Of a DNA stretch of 64,000 bases, positions 45,441 through 58,032 are shown piece by piece. The notes under the pieces were generated by a model. That model was not told where the DNA came from. It saw nothing but the letters and a program-made list of their open reading frames with translations, and did not search any database. Positions within the stretch are counted from its first letter, which is position 1. Every line of letters begins with the position of its first letter. The stretch covers positions 6,932,170 through 6,996,169 of the forward strand of contig CM050655.1 in assembly GCA_027574665.1 (NCBI GenBank), written 5' to 3'. The DNA comes from Rhynochetos jubatus. Lineage: Eukaryota > Chordata > Aves > Eurypygiformes > Rhynochetidae. The position numbers and the translations under genes were made by a program.

Positions 45441-47216
45441 CAAGAGGAATCCCACCTCCATCTGCTATCAAGGTTTCTGTTTAAAGCCTGAAGATGGTGT
45501 CATAGTTTGGAAGGTAGTTTTTGGAAGGCGAAAATACATTGGAAGTTTTACAGTGCAATAAATTAATAAACAAAAACTACTCAAGGAGGCAAAGACTGAA
45601 TAGGTCTGCCACAACCATTTCTGGAGCATCAAGTATTTTAGCCATATGTAGACATGACTGATCTGAATACTTTATATCACTCTAGTAAAGCTCCTCATGA
45701 TTGAAATGAGGATGCAATTTTGCTGGGGGGCAGTAAACTGAGGGGGAAGTAAACTATTTCTAAACCACTAAACTATTCAATCCACTTAAACTACTGAGGC
45801 CTCACTTTCCCTCTGCACATCGAGGAAGGCACCCAGCTCCGGGCTGTGCAAGCCATGAGCCTGAAGGCCGAGCGCTGCAGTGCCCACAGGCTAGATCTAA
45901 GGGATACAGGCAAATACACATTATTGGGAAATAGTTACTAATAATACTAAGTTCTTACCTATCAAAATTAAATTCAGAATTAACTTTCCAACATTTATTT
46001 ACTATGCTGTCTTGATTTAAAATTATCAATGAAGGATACAATACTGCTTTGTCTAGGGAATCTTTAGGTACGATACTGACAAGCCCACTGTCAAATGGGA
46101 GCACACGTACCATTCCAAATACTTTTAAAAATCCTGAAGAACCTCTGTCTTCATATCCTCCTTAAAAAGTCAAAATCATTACTTAATCTGCATTTACACA
46201 CAGAGCAATATTGAAATATGAAGATTTTCTTATATCATCAGTGGTTTTTCAAAGCTTCTTTCTTGTTTCCTGGGTTGTTCCTTCTCCTTTAATTGGGAGT
46301 ACAGTACAGTCAATCTCCATTTGAAGTTGCTGGGATTTCATAATATGTTTGTTTAAAACAATGATCTCAGGTGATAAATACAGATCTTCCAGGGGAGACC
46401 ATACTCCAGGGGGGACTACAACTATGAAGCCAGGACTAAGCCAGCGGTAGAGCCTGAGGCAGCAGAGCTGGGCTGCTACCCAGTGTGCACGTGCAGACTG
46501 TCTTCACACCTAAGCCAGCGGGTCCACCAGTGGCTGAGAGTGACACCCAGGTCTTTGCAACCTGTGTCAGCACAAGGCAAGATAACCATGGGTACCACTC
46601 CCTGCTTGGTCTAGATACAGTCAGTTACTAACTCCATATTCCAGTAGTAGTAGTAGTTTGTTATATTGAGTTAGCCCTGATCATCACCAACATTTCACAT
46701 CACAAGTCTTTTTTAATTAAGAGACCTAAAGTAACCTCTGCCAGCAGTGTCCACCACTTGGAATGTGTGTACCTTCCTTCTTCCCTGAAGTATTTCCTTC
46801 AGTTACTGTCTACGTGTGTATCTGAAATCTGCTCAAAGTGAATCTCTGAAACTCCTCCCCAAAAAGATGGTATTTTAGAGGAATCCCTTTCCTCACCAAA
46901 GCATAGCCAAAACTTTTTTGCTGCTGTTGTTAAATGCAACACACTTGCGTAGCAGACTTCACTCTCCAGGGTTCCAATGGAAAAGGCATGGATCTATGAA
47001 GCAGATGATGAGGACTGAATCCCTATACTAAGAGATATTTGTATGTAAAGATACAACGTAAACCATGAGTAACAGACTGGAAATAAAGCTTGTTCCTGAG
47101 TAAGTAACACAAGGTTTGCATATGTTTTTAGCCTCAATTAGACAAAGTTAACGATTTCCTTATGGCTATAAATAGCTATATATATGACTCAAGAAAGCAA
47201 CAACACATTTTACTTA

Positions 47217-47237
47217 GGGGTAGGGTGGGGTGGGGGG
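47217..47237 (+). other. Putative G-quadruplex motif
   Basis: Four G runs (GGGG, GGG, GGGG, GGGGGG) are separated by loops of 2, 1 and 1 nt. This satisfies the canonical four-run rule with very short loops. Confidence 0.6.
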
Positions 47238-47882
47238 AAGGTTCTGCCTGTTTTTATTTCTTCCAGGCTCCCTGAGCTTACAGCGAAGGTAAACTGTTTA
47301 TATTTTAAAACCCCATGGTAACTGAAAGGGGAAAAATAAAGCAACCTTGGTTGCTTTTGTCACTGGAACAGCCAGCTTGGGAACCATTTGGGGTTTCATA
47401 TCAATGTTTTTGATGCCAAATTGTATGATGGAAATGCTCAGTGGTGTTCCTTGTAGACATGGAGCCAAGCCTTTACGTTATCTGCAGGTAAAACCAGCTG
47501 CAGTATTGATATTTGAGAGGTTGTTGGTTATTTTCACAGAACAAGAACAAATCCCTTATCTGGGATTATGTGTGTGACTTTGTATTATTATTGGTGAGCT
47601 TCTAATTGCATAATCAATCTTTCCGGGAAGCAGAAGCCAAAGGGAGATGGCACATTCGTTACAAAAACCCAGCTCTTTGTTACAAAGACCAACCGCGGGA
47701 GTACATGTGTCTTAACAGGAAGCTTTCAGGACCAGTCAGTCTATTTGTAGGCAATTGATTCATGACCAAGCTAACCTCTGCTAACAATCGATACCGTATT
47801 TGCATTACTGTAGCACAGAAAAGCCACAGTGCTAAGTCAAGACACTTCACTGTCCTAAGACAGTTCAAACCCAGAGTCTGTT

Positions 47883-47899
47883 AAAAAAAAAAAAAAAAA
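47883..47899 (+). repeat. A17 homopolymer followed by a GA-rich stretch
   Basis: Seventeen A bases are followed by GAGAGAAGAGAG. No retrocopy is recognisable immediately upstream. Confidence 0.8.
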
Positions 47900-49031
47900 G
47901 AGAGAAGAGAGCAAGGCTGAAAGCTATGCCGGGAGCTGGAACAACAGCTAAGGCAGCTGTATCACTCACTGTATGTCACCGCTGTATCTCCTTCACTGAG
48001 GAAGGAGATATTAGTTGCAATCACAGAGGATAAGAAGGATGGTTTGCACATAATAAGAATAAATTGACTCTGGATCAAACTTTCACATAGAGGAAACCAA
48101 TTCAAAACTGTACAAGCTGTACAATAGATTATATTGAATAAATACAGGAAATCCAAGTGGCAAACTAGACCAGATGACATCCACAAGTCCTTTTGGAACT
48201 TCATTATTCTTTAATTCTACATGAGTAAGTTTCAGAGCAGCCTATTCCACTGACACTCTCCTCCATACTTTCTAACATTCAGTGTATGTTTTGACTTAAG
48301 TGCTGAAACGTATTTTGGGTTTAAACTCTGGTAAGAAACAAAAACATACTCCAATGGAAATGCTTTTGGAAGTATTTTACTTTTGTCCAAAACTATCCAT
48401 ATGGAGTTTTTCTACAGCTCTCCTAGTAGATAAGCACATCATCACAAAACTGTTGACAAAACTGGTTTACTGCTCAGAAACCAAATGTCTGAATGAGAAG
48501 AAACGCCAAATTATTCTCACTACCAAAAAGACGATTTCTCTAAGAGAACAAAGAGGTAGTCAAGAGGCAACTTATGCAGGAGACTAATTTTCACTTGGGT
48601 CATTATAGCAACCTTCACAAGCATCTGAAATAGATACCAAGTTTTACATCACTTAACACAAATAGTTATTAACAAAATTGTGAAAAGTCAATGCAGGCCT
48701 TCTTAGGGTTTTTTTGTTAATGCATCCTGACAACTGTCAGATGTACACCTAATTCATTTACTGCTCTGAGAAAAATGGTCTGTTGAGCTATCTATGATGA
48801 TGGAAGTGTTCGTTGCTGTCTACATCTAGTCTTAACTATTCTAGTTAACCTTCTTCCCAGACTTACAAGGCTTCCAGCTGACAGTTCTATTATATGAAGA
48901 ATAGAAACATCAGCTGTGGGTGACTTTGAATGATGCTGCTGTTCAGTGCCCTCAAGAAATCACATGTGTAAGACTCAGGTGGCCAGATTTGTAATACAAA
49001 TGGAGCCAGGTGTCAAGCTGCTCTTTTCAGT

Positions 49032-49046
49032 AATGAGTCACTCATT
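49032..49046. promoter_or_regulatory. Second 15-bp palindrome containing an AP-1 site
   Basis: AATGAGT and ACTCATT flank a central C. AP-1 consensus TGAGTCA lies at 49034-49040. It shares the core ATGAGTCACTCA-type layout with 2532-2546. Confidence 0.3.
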
Positions 49047-50269
49047 TGTCCTCAAAAGAACTGGAAAAATTGGATAGATACAACCCAAATTCAGTGCCAA
49101 GATCACAGACTCCCAGCTGTTTGGAGAGGACAGGAGGGCTAGCATCTTCAAAATGTGTAACAGTAGCATCTTGAATTTGTCAATGAGAGTTAATCTCTAA
49201 GACATACTTTAAACGTCGTTAGGCTGACCTCAGCATAATGAAATAGTGAATGGAATGATCCTTAGGTATAACCTTAGGAAGCTGTTGCAAAGCTTGTTAC
49301 CTAATATGGATGGCACACTTTGGCACAGCTTCAACAACACATTCTATAGAAGGGCCAAGCGTAAGCTGAATTGTAAATTCTGCAGTACTGGAAACCACAG
49401 AACTGTTCATCAAGCACACCACAATTTCAGATATGTTTGCTTAATGTTTTTTACAAAAAAATCAGATACTTTTAATAACAATGCATGGGGAAAACAGGTA
49501 CTCTGATTACTGCTCTCGAGAAAGATAAAAACCTGTGGATATTTTGGACACTTGGTACAACATGCTGAAGGTCAAGAACTAACCCTGTCCCAGGCCTCCT
49601 GTTCTGGGAGAAGAAATACGACCACAGACCAACACAAGCTGCAGTTTGAAGTAGCCCTGTATTGAAAAAAAGCACTCCAAAAGCCTCTGAAACCCCGCAT
49701 TAGTACAACGCTTCAGTAAAACCAGAAGAGCAGCAAGCTAAACCAAAGCTCCTGTGCACAGGGGGAAGGCAGAACTGAACAAAACACCACATTCTATGCA
49801 ATGTGTGGTTCCAGTGGGGCTCTTCCTGGGTTTCTTTCAAAACGCACAAACTGCAGAGCCTGAACTGAGGCAAAACCTTCCAACGTCCTTCTCTCCAGCT
49901 TCAACTTTATGCCTCAACAGGAAAGGACCCTTTCCATTTCCAAAGCCCTACATTTTGGTCCAATTCCCAACTGCACACAGGCTTCTTGCTTTTTCTGGGC
50001 ACTTGTCAATCAAGTTGCAAGCGTCTTTCCGCCTGTGCATTCCACCTCCGCAGACACACACAGATGCCTCAAAACCCAGAACACAAGAGACAAGATAAGG
50101 TGAAGAGAAACCTTCCCTTCTGGTGCTCACCCACTCAGTCTCTTACTTAGAGCATACAAAATATAGCACTTGTGTATTAAACAAATGCAGTGAGCCTACT
50201 GTCCGTTGCACAGGTAGTCTGGGTGCGAACTAACTCAGGAGCCTATGGACACATTTTCCTATGATCACC

Positions 50270-51295
50270 TGTGCTGGGTTTTGGTAGTGGGGAGGCTACA
50301 GCGGTGGTTTCCGTGAGAAGCTGCTGGAAGCTTCCCCTATGTGTGGCAGAGCCAATGCCAGCCGGCTCCAAGACAGACCCACTGCTGGCCAAGGCCGAGC
50401 CCATCACCATAGCACCTGTGTGATAAGAACGGAAAAAAAATGGAAGAGAAAGGAATTGCAGCAGAGAGGTGAGAGGAACAGCTCTGCAGGCACCCAGGTC
50501 AGTGGAGAAGGAGGGGAAAAGGTGCTCCAGCTGCCAGAGCAGAGATTCCCCGGCAGCCCATAGTGCAGCCCATGGTGAAGTCAGCTGTGCCCTGCAGCCA
50601 TGGAGGGCCACGGAGGAGCAGAGCTGCCCCTGCAGCCCAGGGAGGGCCTCTGTCAGCGCAGAGGGATGCCCGAAGAAGGCTATGATCCTGTGGGCAGCCC
50701 GTGCTGGAGCAGGCTCCTGGCAGGAGCTGTGGCCCCATGGAGAGACAAGCCCAGGTTGGAGCAGGTTTGCTGTCAGCACCTGTGACCTCGGGGTGGCCCC
50801 AGGCTGGAGCAGGCTGCTCCTGAAGGACTGACCCTGTGGGGGGGACCCACACCACAGCAGCTCATGAAGACCTGCAGCTTGTGGGAAGGAGTCACGCTGG
50901 AGAAGTTGGTGGAAGACTGTCTCCAGTGGGTGGGACCCCACACTGGAGCAGAGGCAGAGTGTGAGGATCCTCCCCAGGAGGAAGGAGTGACAGAAACACT
51001 TTGTGGAGAACTGACTGCAACCCCCATTCTCTGTCCCCCCTGTGCTGTTTGGGGGAAGAGGTAGAGAAATAGGGAGCACAGCTGGCCTGGGAAGAAGGAT
51101 GGGTGGAGGGAAAGTGTTTTAAGATCTGGTTTTAGTTCTGTTATACTCTGATTTGATAGGTGATAAATTGAATTAAATTTTCCCAGGTTGAATCTGTTTT
51201 ACCTGTGACAGTAACTGACGAATGATCTCTCCCTGTCCTTATCTTGACCCACAAGCTTTTCATTATATTTTTCTCTCCAGCTCTCTGTCCAGCTG
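50270..51295 (+). mobile_element. ERVL-like LTR, solo and 3'-truncated
   Basis: The element starts TGTGCTGGGTTTTGG and contains the blocks AAGCTGCTGGAAGCTTCCCC, GCCAATGCCAGCCGGCTCC and CACTGCTGGCCAAGGC. A GC-rich middle follows, then a 3' part with TTTTAAGATCTGG, GATAAATTGAATTAAA, TGATCTCTCCCTGTCC and CTTGACCCACAAGC. From memory this is an endogenous-retrovirus LTR family common in neoavian birds. Full copies continue past the GTCCAGCTG at 51288-51295 to a CA end, so about 80 bp look lost here. The TATTTAAG-like promoter box expected near 50430 is missing. The middle (about 50600-50960) is a degenerate tandem array. No retroviral gene or partner LTR is present. The many long open frames, including 278 antisense codons at 50243-51079, come from its GC-rich repeats. 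Confidence 0.75.
50600..50960 (+). repeat. Degenerate ~50-bp tandem array inside the LTR
   Basis: The core CRCRCTGGAGCAG recurs with spacing near 50 bp, at about 50700, 50753, 50802, 50850, 50895 and 50940. It alternates with CTGTGRCCCCRTGG-type segments. The array is intrinsic to the LTR family. Confidence 0.7.
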
Positions 51296-54200
51296 TGTTA
51301 TTAAGTTTAACAAAAATGAAACACAAACTGTCCTCAGTGTCAAAAAAATCTTTTTCTTGTGTCTTAAGTTTGCTAATTCTTACTGTGTTTTCTTAGGACC
51401 AGGCTGATATACTAAACAATACAGCCACCAGAACTTTCATGAAATGAAAACTAGGTTCACTAAACAATAAGGCACAGTACTGAGGAAAGTATGCAAGAAG
51501 TATCTATGTGTAGTGGAGAGTTTAAATAAAGTAAAAGCAAATTAACCATTTATTATTTCAAAGTTTTCACCTGTCCATCTCTCCACTGAAAGGCAACCAC
51601 CATTATGACTGCATGGAACACAGAAACTGCTCAGAGAACTGTAGAGAGGGCTTTTTTATTATTATTTTAAGATTTTTATTAAAAGGATGTTTTTAGTTAG
51701 GTATTGGTGTCCATAAATACTAAGCCACCATGAGCCAGCTCTGAGTGAAAACCTGTGAACAGGCCTAATTTAAAGATACCTATTAACACCCTTTTATGCA
51801 AACACTCCCTACTGCAACACTGCTGTGATAAGGATGTGCATAGAAGCACATTACTAAGATTTTGATTTCACAAACTCCATCAGCACAACTGCAGGCGTTG
51901 TTTAACTAGATGAGTGCCAAAGGATGATAGCTATATACAACAGGTGCTGTGCTGAATGACCACAGAGGTGCTGTTAAAGTGCACTACATTGCAGGGCGAA
52001 GCCTAAGCCACTACTCCAAAGCACAAGAAGTGGGAGGATGAGGGACGTAGAGGCTGTATGACAGCCTGACAAGCTTCAATTGTTTAAAAGCAACAGTAAA
52101 GCGAGTTAATGTTTACTATTCTACGGTACTGCACAAGCATTTACAGGCAACGTATTACATTAGCTTTATACTTCCTGAAGTGCAGTATTGCTAAAACTAC
52201 TGAACTAATACACTGAGCACAGCTCAGTGTTACATATTCCTGATAATACAAGCGTTTGGAGTTTTGCTGGGGTTCAGGTTGTTTAATAGCTTGAGTAGTC
52301 TACAAGGAACGTTCAATGTGTTCGAGATACTCTCTGCGAGAGGGAGCTGACTCATTAGACAAAACAGAACATTGAAATGTGGGCAATTAGGAACCCTTCC
52401 AACCACAAAATTGGGTTAATCATATGGGGTTTTCTAATTGGAAACAGAAAGCAGTAGCCTTTCTATTGGGCTATAATTTCTAAGCTTTGCTCAACCCCTA
52501 AAGTTTACAATGAACCGCTATCCTAAAGCTAAAGTTTATTTCAATATTTGAAATACTATAAATGAAGAGTCAGCAGGAATTTCAGTAAACTAAATGAAAA
52601 ATCACTTCAAAACAGGATTTGTGTTTTTTAAAAAAATGTTAACTAAACCACATACTGTTTCCATTGCAAATGTCAAATACTAACATTTTTGAGGGCCTTA
52701 GACTGGAAGGAAAGCCGAACTGTTTGCATAGTAGGTCAAATGTGTCACTTAAAGCCTGAAGGATAATAAAAGAAGCCAAGTGTACCAACAATGAAAGTTG
52801 CAATGCAGTGAGGACTGCCCAAGCTACTGATCCTGTGTCTGTTAACACCCAGAAGCTGCTAGTACCACCAGCAAAAACCCCATTTACAATTTACAATGCT
52901 ATTGAGCACAGTTTAGGAACTTTTGCCTTAAAACAGTAATTCAGTTGTTTTCAGGAATCCTACTTATCTCCTCATAAAATACTCTCTAGAAGATACCATG
53001 GTAAACACTGTTTGAAAGACAGAAAGTAGTATGTAATTAAATCCTAACAGATACTGCAATGTTTCTTTGCAAAAGTGCCTGAATAATCCATCATATAGGG
53101 CAACATACTGTACTTTTGCATTTGAAAATTACGCAGAATTCATATGGGAGAGAAAAACAGAACTGGTTATTTTGTCTGCTGAATAATAATGAACTGGTAA
53201 TATCTTGAATATACAAAACATTAATAAGCAATGAGCAGTTATTTTTTTAAGGAACCCAGCAGTAGTTTACAGTTGTTCTTTGATGGCACTAAGACATGAA
53301 TGTCATAAACTACTAGGCTACCTATATGGCTATATGCTTTTCTTTCCCCACCCGTGCTGCAGTTCAGCACAGGACAGTCACATAGGTAGGATCCTGTGAA
53401 CAAAGACTTCTGCAGTCCTCTAACAACATGACAGCTCTCTTGTACCCTGCCAGAGAAGAAAGCTTCAAACAACTGCATTATAAATAAGTTATTTCCTTTT
53501 GAAACAACTTAAATGTGAAATCTAACAGGTGTTCTGTTTGCTGCTCCGTTCCAAGGATCAAGGAAGCTTGGATATGTCAGTTATGGAGACGTAATTCACC
53601 AACAACAATAAAACTAGATGCTGCTAAAGACCGTAGCTTCTACACAGTGTCTTTAGAGCTTCAGAGCTAGGATCCATCAAATATATCTGTTCAATAACTT
53701 TGGCCACATGTGCTATATTGAATTACAGTATTTATTTCCAACAGCTTCCAATAATGTGCACAGAAATATCCTCTACTGCAATTCGCTTATTAGGACAACA
53801 ATGACTATGCATAGGAACCAGTAATTTTTAAGCACCAATATAGAGACAAAAATGAGTATGATTAATCAAAAGACAGACAAGTTGAGCTACAAGCAAAATA
53901 CAGGGAGTGAAAGCTAAAATAGTTGACTGATGTCTAAACAGACAATCTCTTCTTACACTACCTTCTGCTACTGCAGTCTGACTGTAAGATGGCAGTGTAC
54001 TGTTGTAAGCTTAGCCTTAACAATTTTGTTATTTAATGTAATTAGTATTTGATTCATGGAGAGAAATGCAGTCTCTGCATACATGAGACCTGGATCCTGG
54101 AAATTAAATCAGTTCCACACAGTAACAACAGCACACAATTTCATGCCCCTAAAGAGAAAGATGGGTAGCACCAACTTCTACTCTGGTCAGTTTCCAGTAT

Positions 54201-56174
54201 CAAACCAGCATTTCCACTGAATAATCCATCTCTCCTTTTCTTGTATGAAGGGGCGGTGTTGAAAGGAACGAAGCCAGAGGAGGTTTCTGTATCGTACAGT
54301 AAGATGAATGAATGAACGGAACATTTACCCTGTAACAGTGCACAGCGAAGACTTCCAACCTCAACAGATTACAAGCCAACGGAGGAGTTTAAAGTGTTGA
54401 AAATAAAGACAAACGAAAAGTAAAAGATGGCAGAATAGAAAGCACTTTTCCCTGAGGATTATTAAAGGTTGTTAAATATTCATAAAGGATGTGCCATCCG
54501 TGGCCCCCAGCTTTGTTTTTTCTCCTTTTCATGTCATTCTGATTACAGAAAAGTGTCTGTAAAGCCAGACTTCAAAATTCAGAATTCCCACTAGTTCTTT
54601 CCCCTTCAAAAATTATTACCAATTAATTTCATTTCTCCCTGATCCAAGAACTAGGATTTTGTTTCCAACAGCCTGAGAGTATAGGTGGCTGCCTGTCAAC
54701 ACCAAGACCTAAAGAACAGGTGCAACCTACTGAGGAGGTTTCACCACTGTCATCACTGTAATATGGAATCAAGTCAATGACAAACATACTTAAAACTTTC
54801 ATCAACCACATGGCTTGCCATAATTGCAAGGAAGCAAGCAATTATCAGGTGCCACAAATGCAAAGACTAAGTTTAGGAGTTAACAGTCTAATAGGAAATG
54901 CCAAAAAAGTATTTTTCACAATTCAAACTTGAGCATAAGTATTTATTATTTAGACTTATTAGTGTTTCTTACAAGAACTGAAAAGAAGCACCAATATCCA
55001 GCAATAACACACTGAAACTGGTTGTATCAAAGGGGCACGGGACAAGCTTGTGAAATCAAGCAGGTGCAAGTGCCAGATTTCTGCTTTTATATGCAACCTG
55101 GAGGCAGCTACCCTATGCATGATAGTCACTGAACTGTCTCACAATCTCCACAGAAATGCACTAGGTGATGATTTGGTTAGTGATGTCAAGGCAGATGTCA
55201 GTTTGGCTGCCTGATAATGACACAGCCAGCCAGCCTTTGTCCAGAACCAGCCCACAGCCTGGAAAGAATATAAGTTGAGGAAACAGAGATAACTTTATTC
55301 TCATCCCCTTGCCTCAAGCCCAGTTGTTTTAACATTGGAAATTACATACAACCACTCGGTATATTTAAAAAAATTAGATTGCAGGTACTTCTACCGACGT
55401 CTTTGGCATCTATCATCATATAAGGCTTGAATGCTGCTCCTTTTGCAGTGCTGCAAATCTTCTGCCTGAGTAGAGGAAAACATCTCGGAATAAGCCAAAG
55501 CAGCTAACCCTACCCAGAGAAAAATCCTTATCATTGGTCCTCTGCTGCATCATCTGTAAAGTATAGTCAGATCAAACCTCGATGCTGCTCACAGAAAATT
55601 CATCAGCATTTTCAAATTGTTGCTCTTACTAATTAAAAAAAGCTCACAACTGTCTTAGGAGTGTCATATTGCAGCAGCCCTCTGTAACTACAGGCTTGGT
55701 TTCACAGAAGAGATGCATAAGGGAAAAGAAGTAAATCTCTTGAAATCCTCCAGAATTTAATAGTCTTTTATAATGACACAATTTCTTATAGCCTGACAAA
55801 CATTCATAAAAATAGATTGTAGTTTGAAAGTTGATCGACATTTGGTTTCTAATCAACCTATTCAAGCTGAATACCTAAGTACTCTGGGATCCTCATGTAC
55901 AGTCTTGTTGTTCAGAGATTATTCAAACAAACATGCTTCCAGGCTGTACTCCCACACTAGGCCTGTTTACTGACTCTATGCCAATGAATAAAGAAAGTTT
56001 GAAATATAGAACATGTTAGAAAACTCTGGCTCGAGGAAAAGGTGGCAGTAAGTATTTTTGTAGTGATGGATTGGTTTTCATATACTGTTTTTTGGAAACG
56101 TTTGCCATAAGTTTCCTGTCATATTCACAAAATTGCATGTACAGATTTGCGAGACTGCGGAGGCAGGAGAGATT

Positions 56175-56218
56175 GTGTATATACACAAATTTATGTATGT
56201 ATATACATATGTACATAC
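56175..56218. repeat. Alternating purine-pyrimidine TA/TGTA-rich stretch
   Basis: It contains two copies of the self-palindrome GTATATAC and TATGTATG-like units. It is an imperfect microsatellite. Confidence 0.6.
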
Positions 56219-56572
56219 CTGACAGCTCTGAGTAATCCTTTCAGCATCAAACATTCCTTGCAGGTTCCATCTGAGAGTCACTCCCAGCAAAAAATCCTAA
56301 TCCAACTAATTTCATTGCAGCTTTTTGGAAATATACATTATTCATTACATCATTAGTTTATTGAGTGCTTAGAAAGGTGCAAGTTTCATAAACGAGCAGT
56401 TTTCAATGCCAGATATCCACATATGCTTGCTATTTGCCCTCTGTCACCTCAGTGTGTCTCAGTGATATACATCAGAAGAAACTCATCCAAAAGAAAAGCA
56501 CGGTCTGTATTTTCATTCAGTTTTCAGCCTTTCTGCTGAAACTGATGAGCTGGACACTTGGAGAAGTTGTGC

Positions 56573-56587
56573 TTTTTTTTTTTTTTT
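56573..56587 (+). repeat. T15 homopolymer
   Basis: An uninterrupted run of fifteen T lies in unique sequence. Confidence 0.85.
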
Positions 56588-58010
56588 AAGTGAATTTTTA
56601 TCCACTGTTTGCCACACAGGTAGGAAATGAAGCATGCACTAGCTCCTCTGGTCTGTCCAACCAGAGCTGGACTGCAGAGAAAGGCCTCAGACAACTGGAA
56701 TCAAGATGCCTCAGTTACGTGCCTCGCCCCTCAAACAGTTCATAGCTGCTAAAAGCCCTGTTATTTACTCTAGAATTACTCAAGAACTGGAGATTTCAGG
56801 ATTTTATACACATGAAAAATGATGTCTGATAAGGAAATTATCTTAGTCATTAAAAGATGCAAATGAGAAGTCAGTGACAGCTGCTTCTGTTGACATTCCA
56901 TGCGAATGAATTTTTTACTTGAGTTCATAAAAGTCAACCGAGAGCCCTAAGCAGGGCTGAGACATCGTTTTACGGCAAGAGATTAATATTGAAACATTTA
57001 ACCATTAAATCATGTAATTAGGGGAAATAATTAGCCACTTCACGCAAACCAGACAAGCTACATATCAAAAGGCAGTTTATGAACGATTTTAAAACATTTT
57101 GCTTGAATGAATGGGATGTACCAGAATAAAGACAACAATCACATTTTATTTCCATGGGTAGGAGAAGTTCAAAAGGACCATGAAATAAGGCTTCACTGGG
57201 AGCCTACTCAGCTTTTAAGAGAGAATTGATCCTGCTTAATCCAGGAAAAACAGTCTGTTAACCGTCACTGATACATGATCTTCTGGAAAGGCTGGAAGGT
57301 TCAATGAGTGGACATAATCTGCTGTTTTGCAAAGTTTATTTTTTAGCTATGCAAATTTGGTTCTAAATAGTCAAGGAACATTAACACTGAGATACAATCA
57401 CACAAAGCAAGTAGGGAACAGAGATAATCACATGACAAAGCTCTGTCTGGAGAAAGGTGCAGACCAGGGCAACATTCTGACGTATGTGACTGGAGCATGC
57501 GGTAGTCTGTATTCTTGCTTGGTGCGCTGTTATACCGGGGACAATACAGACTCCTTTTCCCACGTTACCAACTTTAAATACATTTGTTACTCAAGTCCTG
57601 TGTTTCATACTAGGGATGAAATGTCCTAAATGGTATACCATCTATAGGAAAGGCACTACATACGTTGTAGTACCGTCCGACAATGTCTTTTCACAGGTAT
57701 ACCAAAAGAGTTGGACAATTCATAATTAGAAATAATATCCAGGTTATGGTGCATTTCAAACCCGAACTCTGTACAACTGATTCTAATGCTAAATCAACAC
57801 ACAAAATGAATATATCTCCTCCTGAATTTAGGACTTACCTACTTTCAAGAACAGAGGAAACTCAAAAAACGCCAAAAATGTCTCTGAGTCTTGTACATTC
57901 AAACATTTTCCTCAGTATTTGTAAACAATAGAAAAGAAGGGCAATGCAACTTCCCCCTCAAACTTACTCATCTGTTTACCTTAATTACAAAACTTCCCTT
58001 TCCACCTCCA

Positions 58011-58032
58011 CCCCACCCCCCACCCCACCCCC
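58011..58032 (-). other. Putative G-quadruplex motif on the minus strand
   Basis: The plus strand has C runs of 4, 6, 4 and 5 separated by single A bases. The minus strand therefore carries four G runs with 1-nt loops, a configuration known to form very stable quadruplexes. Confidence 0.7.

Larger units (their letters stand above)
40111..50269. other. Unique non-coding DNA
   Basis: No gene or transposon was recognised over about 10 kb. Items seen are a pyrimidine-rich patch at about 41290-41545, a nuclear-receptor everted repeat at 45423-45440, an (AGT)5 run at 46643-46657 and an 11-bp direct repeat TAAGCCAGCGG near 46438 and 46512. There is also a G-quadruplex-type run at 47217-47237, a 17-base A run at 47883-47899 and an AP-1 palindrome at 49032-49046. 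Open frames up to 114 codons are unrecognisable. Confidence 0.5.

Noticed and set aside
47680-47899. A17 run as the tail of a processed pseudogene
   Set aside because: The upstream 200 bp resembles no known mRNA, and no target-site duplication was seen.
50243-51079. Longest open frame in the window, 278 codons on the minus strand, plus several overlapping frames on both strands
   Set aside because: It lies antisense within the GC-rich tandem array of the LTR, is low in protein-like complexity, and has no domain. The repeat explains it.
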